Position numbers and translations under genes: made by a program
Part shown: in pieces, positions 46,718-54,961 of the stretch
Layout: the number at the start of each line of letters is the position of its first letter
Position numbering within the stretch: position 1 is the stretch's first letter
Notes under the pieces: model-generated
Seen by the model: the letters and a program-made list of their open reading frames with translations, nothing else
Database searches by the model: none
What the model was told of the DNA's origin: nothing
Assembly (NCBI GenBank): GCA_019636345.1
Contig: JAHBXQ010000012.1
Location: 58,607 to 122,606, forward strand
From: Pirellulales bacterium
GTDB lineage: Bacteria; Planctomycetota; Planctomycetia; Pirellulales; Lacipirellulaceae
Length of the DNA stretch: 64,000 nt
Reading direction: 5' to 3'

Positions 46718-47674
46718 TCACCGATCCTTGCGGCGCCGCAGCACGCTTCCGAAAAGCGCTGCAGCCGTCAGCAGCGCCAGCGACGACGCTTCCGGGACGG
46801 CGGCGGAGTTCACCTCGATTTGAAAGTTGTCCAACACCCAATCGACCGTTCCGGTCGCCGTCGCGACGAAGTAGTCGAATTCCGTCACGGCGGGACCGGC
46901 CGAAGGCGATCCCGTCAACACCGACGTGCCGCCCGCGTTGATCAGCGAGAGAGTGAACCGAAAATCCTCCGGATTGTTGGTCGCGGCGAGGCGCTCGATC
47001 GCGAACACCACGGAATTCTTGCCTCCCGCGGCGTTCAGAGTGTGAAAGGCGCCTGACGCCGGCTGTGCGACCAGAAAGTTGTCGCCGGCCCCGGCAGAGG
47101 TGCTCAGCACTTGGCTGTCGGCCGTCCCGTCGTTGAGATTCGCCTCGGTGCGAATTCGAGTGCTGTTGCCGGCGGCAAAGTCCAACTGTCCGAACGCGCC
47201 CTGGTCGAGAGCGACTCCCGGTTCGGTTCGATCGAAGACGCCGTCCGAGGTTCCGAAGCCTCCCGTCCCGATCGGTTGGCTCGATTTGTAGAGCCCGAAC
47301 CGAAACTGCCCTGTCGGGTTCGCCGAATTCGAGCGAACGTCGAAACTGAGCGTCAGCGAGGATCCGACCGTCGATCCCAACGCAATCGGCGCATTGAACG
47401 TTCCCATGATTTCGCGCGAGCCGGAGCCCGGATTCACGAACAGGGCGTTCCCCGAGCCGATTCCGCCCGCATCGGACGCCACGCTGAGCGCCGGCGTGGT
47501 CGCCGATTGGATCGAATACCAGTTGATTCCGTCAGGCGTATTGACGCGATTGCCGTCGTCGAAGCCGTCGAGGGCGACGATCGCCGCGGCGACGGGCGCC
47601 GCGACGTGCAGGATCGCCAGCGCCGCCAGCGCGGGGGCAAAAGACCGAGTCGGATTGAGCGTGAGGCGTCGCAT
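46718..47674 (-). CDS. PEP-CTERM protein (variant PEAS anchor)
   Basis: Secreted protein of 318 residues. Signal peptide at about 10-31 (FAPALAALAILHVAAPVAAA). The body starts LDGFDDGNRVNTPDGINWYS and reads as one jelly-roll-like domain; it is clearly related to the next upstream gene (FDD, GISWF). The end is VPEASSLALLTAAALFGSVL then RRRKDR, a PEP-CTERM-type anchor with PEAS in place of PEP. No dockerin. GGAGT precedes the ATG. Probable surface carbohydrate-binding protein of the amino-sugar run. Confidence 0.85.
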   Translation of the reverse strand: MRRLTLNPTRSFAPALAALAILHVAAPVAAAIVALDGFDDGNRVNTPDGINWYSIQSATTPALSVASDAGGIGSGNALFVNPGSGSREIMGTFNAPIALGSTVGSSLTLSFDVRSNSANPTGQFRFGLYKSSQPIGTGGFGTSDGVFDRTEPGVALDQGAFGQLDFAAGNSTRIRTEANLNDGTADSQVLSTSAGAGDNFLVAQPASGAFHTLNAAGGKNSVVFAIERLAATNNPEDFRFTLSLINAGGTSVLTGSPSAGPAVTEFDYFVATATGTVDWVLDNFQIEVNSAAVPEASSLALLTAAALFGSVLRRRKDR

Positions 47675-47744
47675 GAGATCGTGACTCCAGTTGATGAGGT
47701 AATGGGAGTGGTCAGGCTCGACGACCGACGAGCGCCGGCAAGAG

Positions 47745-49076
47745 TCAGGCTCGTCGGCGAGCTGCGGCTCTCCAGCGCCGCAGCGTCAGTCCGCACGCCG
47801 CCAACAGCGCGGCCGCGCTTGGTTCGGGCACGGCGCCAATCGCCGCCGCAGCGCCGCCGGGCGTGCCGAACTGGCTCTGCCAGACGGCTAAGTCGGCGGC
47901 GTCGACGGCCCCGTTGCCGGTGGCGTCGCCGTTGGCCAGGGACGCTCCCGCCCCCGTACCGTTGTTTCGCTGCCATATGAGAAAATCCGACCCGTCGACG
48001 AGCGAATCGCCGTTGAAGTCGGCGTTGTCGCTCGGCACGATCGGCCCGTCGATCTGCTCGATGAGGAAATTGTCGAACGCGTAGGAGTTGATTCCGACCG
48101 TCATATTGAACACGACGTAGTCGAAACTGTCGCGTGAGTCGAAGTTCGGTGATCCCGTGCCGTTGGAATCCTGTTCGCCGAACGAAACGCCGTCGATGTC
48201 CAGAGTGTGACGAATGTCGTTGCCGGTGGCGTTGACGGTTGCGCGCTCGATGGTCAGGGTGATTCGCCGTGTGTCGCCTAGCAACACGGGCATGTCGGCG
48301 AACGCGGCCCTCCCGTCCAGTCCGTCCGGCTTGGCGACAAAGTCGTTGTCGCCCGTCCCGCCCAGAATCGAGCCCGCCGTATTGACTTCCTCGAGTAGCC
48401 GATAGTCGCTGTCGGTTGCCAAGTTCGTGCCGGCGTGAACCCGGGCCAGGACGCCGTAGTCGTCGCGCGTACCGACTAGCACGCTCGGATTGTCGGCGAC
48501 GTCGAACCACCCGTCGGTTTCACCCCACACGGTCGGCGTGCCGTCGCTGTTTGTCGCAGCCATGCCGAATTGATTGTCCGAATCCTGATAGACGCCAAAT
48601 CGCAGTTGGTTCGCCGTCGGCAACAGCAGGTCGAGGATGCGAATGTCGAAGCTGAACTGCAGTTTGTCGCCGACGTTGCTTCCCAACGTCAATCGCGTCG
48701 GAAAGCGGCCGATCCACTCGCTGTTGGCGCCGACGGTGGTGATCTTCAGCGCATTGCCCGATCCCGTGAATCCGCTCTCGACTTCGTCGATGATCGAGAG
48801 GATCGGGCGCTGCGTGCCGGCAGTCGATTTGCCGTTGATAGCGAACCAGCTAATCCCCGTCGGGGAGGCGACCGGGTTGTTCAAGCCGTCGTCGGTGAAA
48901 CCGTCGTTATCGCGGTCTGCATCGTCGAAGCCGTCTTCGATCAGGACGACGGCGCGCGCCGGGGGCGCCGAACACCACGACCCGATCGTCGCAGCCCAGG
49001 CGACGAACCCGATCAGCGGGACGAACTTGGCGCGTCGCCCCGGCGCCGGAGTGCGGAGCAAGAATCGTCCAGGCAT
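47745..49076 (-). CDS. PEP-CTERM protein with two dockerin-like motifs, first gene of the long amino-sugar run
   Basis: Secreted protein of 443 residues from the ATG at 49076 (GGGGGGAA upstream). Signal peptide about 15-42 (FVPLIGFVAWAATIGSWCSA). The central part is a jelly-roll-like domain (EDGFDDADRDNDG, PTGISWFAING) paralogous to the following gene. Then ADFNGDSLVDGSDFLIWQRN and GDATGNGAVDAADLAVWQSQ are dockerin-like, and VPEPSAAALLAACGLTLRRW ends in a basic tail. A promoter with double operator lies about 340 bp upstream. Seven more genes follow with gaps of at most 71 bp or overlapping, and a ninth after 101 bp. Confidence 0.87.
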   Translation of the reverse strand: MPGRFLLRTPAPGRRAKFVPLIGFVAWAATIGSWCSAPPARAVVLIEDGFDDADRDNDGFTDDGLNNPVASPTGISWFAINGKSTAGTQRPILSIIDEVESGFTGSGNALKITTVGANSEWIGRFPTRLTLGSNVGDKLQFSFDIRILDLLLPTANQLRFGVYQDSDNQFGMAATNSDGTPTVWGETDGWFDVADNPSVLVGTRDDYGVLARVHAGTNLATDSDYRLLEEVNTAGSILGGTGDNDFVAKPDGLDGRAAFADMPVLLGDTRRITLTIERATVNATGNDIRHTLDIDGVSFGEQDSNGTGSPNFDSRDSFDYVVFNMTVGINSYAFDNFLIEQIDGPIVPSDNADFNGDSLVDGSDFLIWQRNNGTGAGASLANGDATGNGAVDAADLAVWQSQFGTPGGAAAAIGAVPEPSAAALLAACGLTLRRWRAAARRRA

Positions 49077-49408
49077 TGTTTGTTCCCCCCTGTGATCGAA
49101 CGCCGACGCCGGCAAGCGCGGCGCCGAGCAAGAAATGGAAAAGGAGTCGAGTCGTCGCGGCGACGACTCGGTGAACTCGCGGACTCAGGGCTTCAGCTTC
49201 GCCGACACGCAGCCGCCTGCATCTGCCCCGCGATTCCCGTCAAGCGATCTGCACCCGACGTCGCGGGCAGAGGGTTCGGCGGAGACGGAATCGGTGACGC
49301 AGGCGGCTGGAACGGGACGAGCCAAGCCATCCCCCCGAGTCGCGGGCTCCTTCAAAGGCATTCGCGGCGAACCAGGAACAACCGCAATAGTGGATTCACG
49401 AGTAAAAC
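49077..49408. other. Long untranslated leader of the amino-sugar run
   Basis: About 330 bp between the double operator and the first PEP-CTERM gene. Only the ribosome binding site next to 49076 is clear. The plus-strand frame at 49135-49647 has no codon or motif support. A long leader could carry regulation, but I see no riboswitch fold I can name. Confidence 0.45.
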
Positions 49409-49453
49409 TGTATGCACTTTTAGTAATGTACGGACAATCTCGGCCTGTGTCAA
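49409..49453 (-). promoter_or_regulatory. Sigma-70-like promoter overlapped by double operator
   Basis: On the minus strand TTGACA (49453-49448), a 17-bp spacer and TACATT (49430-49425) form a good housekeeping promoter. Two operator boxes overlap it: TCCGTACA (49434-49427) and TGCATACA (49416-49409), starting 18 bp apart, exactly as at 35604 and 54066. The second box fits TGYATRCA perfectly, the first at 6 of 8. Repressor binding here would block the -10 and start site. Confidence 0.65.
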
Positions 49454-49540
49454 CGAAATCTTGGCCGATTCTGAAAATAAGCAGCCCCCAAATCCCTCAG
49501 GCTCCTTTCCGAAAACGAAGCCTCCCTCCCTGCCGCGGAA

Positions 49541-51313
49541 TCAGTTGGCCCCGAGGGCCAGCACCCCTTGCGTCAGTACCAGCAAGACCACGCACAGGCC
49601 AACCGTCGCGACAATTCCCGCGACGTCGACCCTTGTTGGACGATTGAACTCCCAGGCGGAATCGGGCCAGAGTTTGCGGGATTCCGTCGTCGCCGGGTCG
49701 GCGTATGCAGCCGCCAATTGGCGCGCGTCGGCGGCGGAGTCAGGGAGCACCGGCAATCGCATCTTCACGAAATGCCTGATGAGCGCGTCGTCCTCGCGCG
49801 AACGAGTCGCCAGACTTGTCAGCACCATGACCACGAACGGCAAGGCGATTTGCGGCGCCAAGGGCGCCAGATCGCGCCATCCCGCGGGCAACAAAGCGAC
49901 GTCGATCCCCGCCAGCCGATAGACGCTGAAACCGGGACGGACCCACGGCAGCAAGAAGAAGACGACCAAACTGAAGGCCACGGTCGCCCAAGCGGCAGCC
50001 GTCGTCGCGCGTCGCCAATACTTGCCGACCCAGAATGGCGCCGCGAACAGCACGGGCGCCAGCCATGTCAGTTCGAGCAGTCGGAAGACGTCCCGTACCC
50101 CGATGGCCGTGGCAACGGCCCCGCAGACAATCACGCCGCTTGTCCAGCGAGCGATGCGGAGGCTCGCCGCGTCGTCGACCTGGGGATTCATGAACGGGGC
50201 ATAGAGATTTCGCACCGCCAGCGCCGATCCGACGATCATGTAAGCGTCGACCGAGCTCATCAAAGCCGCCAGCAGGCAGGCGAGCATCAGCCCCACCAGC
50301 CCTGGCGCCAACAGCCGAGTCGAAGCGACGCCCCAGGCCCGATCGGGATTTGCCGCCAGCACGGCGTCGCCGGCGTACAACGCCGCGGCGATCAACGCCG
50401 AGACAAGCCAGCCGATCGTGCAAAACCGCTTGAGCAGATTTCCCGCCACGAGCCCGACGCGGGCGTCGAACTCGCTGCGGGCCGCTCCGCCCCCGGTGGC
50501 GATGAAGTGAGGCTGCACTGCGACGCCCGCCAGGTTCAGCACAATCAACCCCAAGACGAACCCTGGGGTGAACGCCGTCGCCCCGGCGCCGGTCATCTGA
50601 AAGCTCTCAGCGGGCAACTGCTCGTGCAACAGTTCGAATCCGTACAGCCATCCCTTCCGACCCGGCTCACCGAACTCTTCGACAAGCTGTTCCAGGCCCG
50701 CGGGAACCAGCGCCAGCGACAGCGCGATGATGCACGCCCCTTGCAACAGGTCGGTCCAGTACGCGGCGTGCAGTCCCCCGGCGACCCCGTACAGCAACAC
50801 AACGGCGCCGATCGCGGGAATCACGACCAATTCGATCGGCACAGTCCAATCTCCCCACGAGACGACGTCGGTTCCGACGAGCTGCGCGGCGACAGCTCCG
50901 CTCGCGGCGAATCCCATGGCCCCGTAGATGATGAAGTACGCGATGCCGAACGCCGCGTACGCGCCTCCCAAGCCGGGCGATTGGTATCGTTCGACGAACC
51001 AATCGCCAAGGGTCGAGACTCGCATTCGGCGATACCAGGTCGCCGAGATCCAGTAGAAGGGGGTCATGAACAACCAGTACATGACGGCCCACATGCCGCT
51101 GGCCCCGGCGACGTACACGCTGCGGGCCAGATTCACCGGGTCGCTGGGGCCCGTCCCTGAGCCGAACGCGGCGAACGTTTGCAGCAGCTTGCCGAAGCTG
51201 CGGCTGCCGAGAAAGTAATCCTCCTGCCCCCGCACGCGGCGGATCATCGCCAACCCAATCGCCGCGGTAAGCGTCAGGTATCCTCCCAGCACCCACCAGT
51301 CGGCTAATTGCAT
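49541..51313 (-). CDS. Sodium:solute symporter (SSS family)
   Basis: Inner-membrane symporter of 590 residues from the ATG at 51313, with about 13 helices. The N-terminus (DWWVLGGYLTLTAAIGLAMI, GQEDYFLGSR), LYGVAGGLHAAYWTDLLQGA and the Ser-rich ALMSSVDAYMIVGSALAVRN segment near the sodium site are typical of SSS proteins for sugars, sialic acids or carboxylates. It is probably the last gene of the run headed by the Gfo/Idh gene at 54 kb, although 239 bp separate it from the Nramp-like gene. Substrate by context: an amino sugar or its uronic-acid-containing fragment; unproven. Confidence 0.88.
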   Translation of the reverse strand: MQLADWWVLGGYLTLTAAIGLAMIRRVRGQEDYFLGSRSFGKLLQTFAAFGSGTGPSDPVNLARSVYVAGASGMWAVMYWLFMTPFYWISATWYRRMRVSTLGDWFVERYQSPGLGGAYAAFGIAYFIIYGAMGFAASGAVAAQLVGTDVVSWGDWTVPIELVVIPAIGAVVLLYGVAGGLHAAYWTDLLQGACIIALSLALVPAGLEQLVEEFGEPGRKGWLYGFELLHEQLPAESFQMTGAGATAFTPGFVLGLIVLNLAGVAVQPHFIATGGGAARSEFDARVGLVAGNLLKRFCTIGWLVSALIAAALYAGDAVLAANPDRAWGVASTRLLAPGLVGLMLACLLAALMSSVDAYMIVGSALAVRNLYAPFMNPQVDDAASLRIARWTSGVIVCGAVATAIGVRDVFRLLELTWLAPVLFAAPFWVGKYWRRATTAAAWATVAFSLVVFFLLPWVRPGFSVYRLAGIDVALLPAGWRDLAPLAPQIALPFVVMVLTSLATRSREDDALIRHFVKMRLPVLPDSAADARQLAAAYADPATTESRKLWPDSAWEFNRPTRVDVAGIVATVGLCVVLLVLTQGVLALGAN

Positions 51314-51552
51314 CGCGAATCGTCGCCTGAATTGCAAGTGCGGTCGCAAGTTGAATGCGGGGCAAACCAGTTCGTGACGTCTTGCTTGTCGGGGGGATTC
51401 GCAGGCATTGGTTTGCGAGCCAGGCCCTGCTTCAACTACCTGTTTGGCGCCAGACCTGGGCCGTGGGCGCTAGCGCCGGGACCCTTGAAGCGTCGTCGAG
51501 CGTTGTGGTCGTTCTCGGCTCGCGCCGGAGGGTTCAAGAGTTGAGACAACCT

Positions 51553-52905
51553 TCAGCCTGCCCCTAACGACAGCCCGAGCCGCCAGAGGGTCCGCACCGC
51601 CATGATCGTGATGACTCCCGCCCCGATGATCGTGAGCCCGAACGCCAACTGCGACGCGGCATGAGTGCGCGTCTTGCGGCAATTCCAGCCGAGGTAGACC
51701 AACGCGAAGGCCAACGCCGGTCCCCCCAATGCGGTGAGAGCCTGGGCAAAAACAATCAGCCCGACGCGGTCGGCGGGTTGCACCTTGATCGCCACGAACA
51801 TCCCCAAACTCAGCACGGCGATTGTGAACGCCTTTGTCCAAGGAGAATCGAGTCGCGGGTCGAGCCCGAGGCCGTCGGCGAGCATCGTCCCGCCGATGAC
51901 CGAGTTGACCAGAAACGAACTGGCCGCTCCGGCGAACACGCCGAGGCAGAAGAGCCACGTGGCGGCCGACCCAAACAGCGGCTCCAATTGCCGAGCCACG
52001 TCCGCGGCGCTGCGCAATTCGTGGGGAGCCACTCGCCCGGCCAGCACTGCTGCCGAGGTCGCCATAATTGTCGCGGAGATTCCGACGAGGATCGCCGATC
52101 CCACGGCCGAATCGACGAGCCCCTGGCGAAGTTGCGCAGCGCCCCACCCTTTCTCGCGCACGAGGTAGGCTTGATAGAACGCCCCCGCAATCGAGAAGGT
52201 CGTCGCAACAAGTCCCTGCACGACCAACCACCGGTCGACGACTGCCGGGGAGGACGCCGCTTCGCCGCTCGGAGTGGAGTTCCCGGCGGGCGTCGCTTCG
52301 AGGTAAGGCAGAAATCGTCCTCCCATTTCAACCGGGATCGAGGGAATGCACCCCGCGGCCAGTTTGCTCGGCGAAGGTCTCGCAAGCGCAAGATTCGCGA
52401 CGAACCCCAGCAGCATCAGCGCGACCAGCACCATCATGATTCGCTCGAGCGGCGGATAGAACGCTTTGAACAGAAACAAGCACCCGGCCAAAGCGCCGTT
52501 CAGCCCCACGAGCAGCGCCGCCTGACCCGTCGGCCCCAAGGGCGCCAGCGGTTCGATTGCGGCGAGCACGCCCTGGTTGTTGCTGAACTGAAAACAGGCC
52601 GTGATCCCGAACACCGACGCCCCGCACAGCGCCGCAAACGGTCGGCCCAATCGGCGCGCAATCTCGGTACAGGGCGTGGCGGAGAGTTCGACGCCGACGC
52701 GGGCCGCGGTGGCCACTGCGGCGGCCATCAACATGCCCGCCCCGAGCACGACCCAGGTCAATTGATAGCCGAATTCGCACCCGACGCGCGAACTGGCCAG
52801 GATGCTCCCCGGGCCGATAACGACGCAGGCGACGATGATCCCCGGCCCGATTCCCCGCACGACACGGCGGAAAAGCGACGGCGGCAACGGCGAACTTCGA
52901 GTCAT
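51553..52905 (-). CDS. Nramp-related transporter lacking the metal-binding motifs
   Basis: Inner-membrane protein of 450 residues with about 11 helices and the Nramp fold. In true Nramp metal importers helix 1 has DPGN and helix 6 has MPH; here helix 1 reads VVIGPGSILASSRVG (GPGS at 31-34) and helix 6 reads FSIAGAFYQAYLV, so the Asp, Asn, Met and His that hold Mn or Fe are gone. It is therefore unlikely to move transition metals; magnesium or an organic solute are possibilities. It follows the Gfo/Idh gene by 63 bp and precedes the SSS symporter, so it belongs to a sugar-type operon. The family name is secure, the substrate is not. Confidence 0.85.
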   Translation of the reverse strand: MTRSSPLPPSLFRRVVRGIGPGIIVACVVIGPGSILASSRVGCEFGYQLTWVVLGAGMLMAAAVATAARVGVELSATPCTEIARRLGRPFAALCGASVFGITACFQFSNNQGVLAAIEPLAPLGPTGQAALLVGLNGALAGCLFLFKAFYPPLERIMMVLVALMLLGFVANLALARPSPSKLAAGCIPSIPVEMGGRFLPYLEATPAGNSTPSGEAASSPAVVDRWLVVQGLVATTFSIAGAFYQAYLVREKGWGAAQLRQGLVDSAVGSAILVGISATIMATSAAVLAGRVAPHELRSAADVARQLEPLFGSAATWLFCLGVFAGAASSFLVNSVIGGTMLADGLGLDPRLDSPWTKAFTIAVLSLGMFVAIKVQPADRVGLIVFAQALTALGGPALAFALVYLGWNCRKTRTHAASQLAFGLTIIGAGVITIMAVRTLWRLGLSLGAG

Positions 52906-52968
52906 GGGGGGATCGCTCGCAGTTGGTCGTCGGCGACAGCGACGGAATTCTGGGAGGCGCGCTCGCCG

Positions 52969-54024
52969 TTACCAAGTGCGTTGGGCGTCCGCCTCGGCGC
53001 GGGCGGCGGCCATCACTTCCGAAAGCGAAACGGCCGCGCCCCCGCGGGTACGGCTGAGTTCGGCCGCCTCCATAAACGCAAAGATCTCCAGCGTTTCGGC
53101 CGGATCGATCGGCGATACGCCTGTCCGGAAAAACTTGACGATCTCCGCAAGCAGCGGCTCGTAACCCGGCTTCTGTCCGATCGGCTTGATCGCCTTGGCG
53201 CCGAAAACCGTCCCGCCGTAGTCGCGGGCGCCCGACCGCAATCCGCGAAACGTGCCGATACGGCCCCCCTCCCATGTCCCCAGGACGACGTCGACGTCGG
53301 GGGCATGAACGCGCGTCACCGATTGGCACCCTCGTCCCATGACCGTAAACAGCGTCTCGACGCCGTGAACGCCGTACCAGAACAAGTCGGGGTGCGTCGG
53401 TTCCAAATCGCACGGGCTGAACGCATCGCAGCCAAGCACCTCGCCCGCCGAGCCTGCGCGGGCGGCGAGCGTTTCGACGCCGAACCGCAATGACGATGCC
53501 GAAAACAGCGGCGTTTGGTAGTGAGCCGCCGCGTCGACAATCGCCACCGCGTCGGCAAGCGACGCGGCGAGCGGCTTGTCGATAAACGTCGGCTTGCCCG
53601 CTTTCAGGCAGGGGAGAGCCTGTTCGAGATGACGCCGGCCGTCGTTGGTCTCCAACAAGATCGCGTCGCTGACGGCGATCACCTCCTCGACGCTGCCGAC
53701 GATCTCGACCCCCGCCTCCTTGACCTGCGCTGTGTAGGCCGGTATTCGGCTCACGCTCGACTCGATGTCACGACTGCCATGCGGAGTTGCGACCGTCACG
53801 CGGCAATCGCGAACCGCCTCTGGCGGGCGCTCGCCGTTGAGGACTTGCGTGAAGGCGATGACATGCGAGGTGTCCAGCCCGATGATCCCGACCCTCAGCG
53901 GCCGCTGGAGGGGCTCGCCCCCCTCCGCGCCGTGGATCGGCGAGCACGCCAACCCGGCGGTCAGGATCACGCCGAGCAGGACCGCCGGACGGAGACAGTT
54001 CGAGACGGATTGGCTCGAGGCCAT
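52969..54024 (-). CDS. Secreted Gfo/Idh/MocA-family oxidoreductase
   Basis: Protein of 351 residues from the ATG at 54024. The N-terminus is a Sec-type signal peptide (LRPAVLLGVILTAGLACSPI), not a twin-arginine one as in the paralogue at 35.7 kb. The Rossmann core begins RVGIIGLDTSHVIAFTQVLN; FIDKPLAAS replaces the family's EKP motif with DKP. The C-terminal domain has WYGVHGVETLFTVMG. With a Sec signal the cofactor question is open. It is the first gene after the double operator at 54.07 kb. Confidence 0.88.
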   Translation of the reverse strand: MASSQSVSNCLRPAVLLGVILTAGLACSPIHGAEGGEPLQRPLRVGIIGLDTSHVIAFTQVLNGERPPEAVRDCRVTVATPHGSRDIESSVSRIPAYTAQVKEAGVEIVGSVEEVIAVSDAILLETNDGRRHLEQALPCLKAGKPTFIDKPLAASLADAVAIVDAAAHYQTPLFSASSLRFGVETLAARAGSAGEVLGCDAFSPCDLEPTHPDLFWYGVHGVETLFTVMGRGCQSVTRVHAPDVDVVLGTWEGGRIGTFRGLRSGARDYGGTVFGAKAIKPIGQKPGYEPLLAEIVKFFRTGVSPIDPAETLEIFAFMEAAELSRTRGGAAVSLSEVMAAARAEADAQRTW

Positions 54025-54065
54025 GGGGAATCTCGCTCGGGACAAGCGGCTAACGCAAGCAGGAG

Positions 54066-54124
54066 TGCGTACACTGATGTAAGTGTATGCACAAATAGCC
54101 TAGCAGGCCATCGGCCCGTGTAAA
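54066..54124 (-). promoter_or_regulatory. Promoter and double operator of the Gfo/Idh-Nramp-SSS operon
   Basis: Boxes TGTATGCA (54084-54091) and TGCGTACA (54066-54073) start 18 bp apart; they fit TGYATRCA at 8 and 7 of 8 positions. On the minus strand a weak promoter is possible: TTTACA (54124-54119), 16 bp, TAGGCT (54102-54097), with transcription starting inside the first box. The bases after the -35 (TTTACACGGGCCGA) closely match those at 49.45 kb (TTGACACAGGCCGA). The gene starts 42 bp downstream. Confidence 0.6.
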
Positions 54125-54190
54125 GCTGCGCGCAGGCGATTTTTCGGAGAAGCTCGGCACACGCCCGGGGGGCCTTGCCCATGCCCGCGG

Positions 54191-54916
54191 TCAGACGACG
54201 CGCTGCGAGAACCGGCCCGACGAGGCCCGCTGGAGATGCTTGGCCATCTCGTCCTTGGCGCGGTTGGCGTCCCCCTCGGCCAACGCCGCGAGGATGGCCA
54301 CATGCTCGTCGTACTCCGACATCAGCGTCGATCGACAGCCGTCGGACAACTGATAGGAGAGCCGCTTGTACCGCCAACACCGGCGGATCGACACCGCGAT
54401 CGGCAGGTTGCCGCAATGCTCGGCAATCGACAAGTGGAGGGCGAAGTCGAAAAACTGAGCTGGTTCCACCCAGTCGTGAGCCTTGGTCGGTTTCGAATCC
54501 CGACTGAGGAGCCATAGGTCCTCGAGGACCTCTTGCGGCACGCGACCCGCCGCTCGCAGCGCCGCTTCGGGTTCGAGCAACTGCCGCAATTCGTGCACCT
54601 GGACCAACCACTCGGCCGCCCCGGCGGCGACGATCGCCTGATGGTTGTTTTGCTGCAGCAGGATCCCCTCGGACGCCAGCTTGGCGAGCGCTTTGGCCAC
54701 GGGGGTGCGGCTCATCCCCAGTTCCGCCCCGATTTCCGTCGTTTTCAGTCGGGCGCCGGCCGGCAGCTCGCCGCTGACGATCTTCGCCAGCAGCGTGTCC
54801 CCGGCCGTGTCGGCCAACGACCGTTCCGCCCCGTCGTCTCCCTCGACGATGGGGCGTAACAGGGGGTATCGCTCCGGGCGAAAGAAACTGCTGCGGTTCT
54901 CGACAATCGCGCTCAT
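54191..54916 (-). CDS. GntR-family transcriptional regulator, FadR/FCD type
   Basis: DNA-binding repressor or activator of 241 residues. The winged helix is at about 42-97 (LPAGARLKTTEIGAELGMSR then TPVAKALAKLASEGIL). The FCD ligand domain is at about 104-230, with the usual metal-site residues Asp157/His161 (FFDFALHLSIAEHCGN), His205 and His227. I prefer the ATG at 54916 because an ATG at 54958 would lie inside an operator-like box. It is directly upstream of the Gfo/Idh operon on the same strand. Inference: it binds the TGYATRCA boxes at three operons and its own start; the ligand may be an amino-sugar intermediate. Confidence 0.9.
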   Translation of the reverse strand: MSAIVENRSSFFRPERYPLLRPIVEGDDGAERSLADTAGDTLLAKIVSGELPAGARLKTTEIGAELGMSRTPVAKALAKLASEGILLQQNNHQAIVAAGAAEWLVQVHELRQLLEPEAALRAAGRVPQEVLEDLWLLSRDSKPTKAHDWVEPAQFFDFALHLSIAEHCGNLPIAVSIRRCWRYKRLSYQLSDGCRSTLMSEYDEHVAILAALAEGDANRAKDEMAKHLQRASSGRFSQRVV

Positions 54917-54953
54917 GGGCCCAGCCAGCGGCTGCGGGGGAGATTTGTAATCC

Positions 54954-54961
54954 TGCATACA
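54954..54961. promoter_or_regulatory. Single TGYATRCA box at the GntR gene start
   Basis: TGCATACA lies 38 bp upstream of the chosen GntR start and matches the consensus perfectly, but has no second box 18 bp away on either side. It is consistent with weaker autoregulation. Confidence 0.45.

Noticed and set aside
51553..52905. Calling the Nramp-like gene mntH
   Set aside because: The metal-binding DPGN and MPH motifs are absent.
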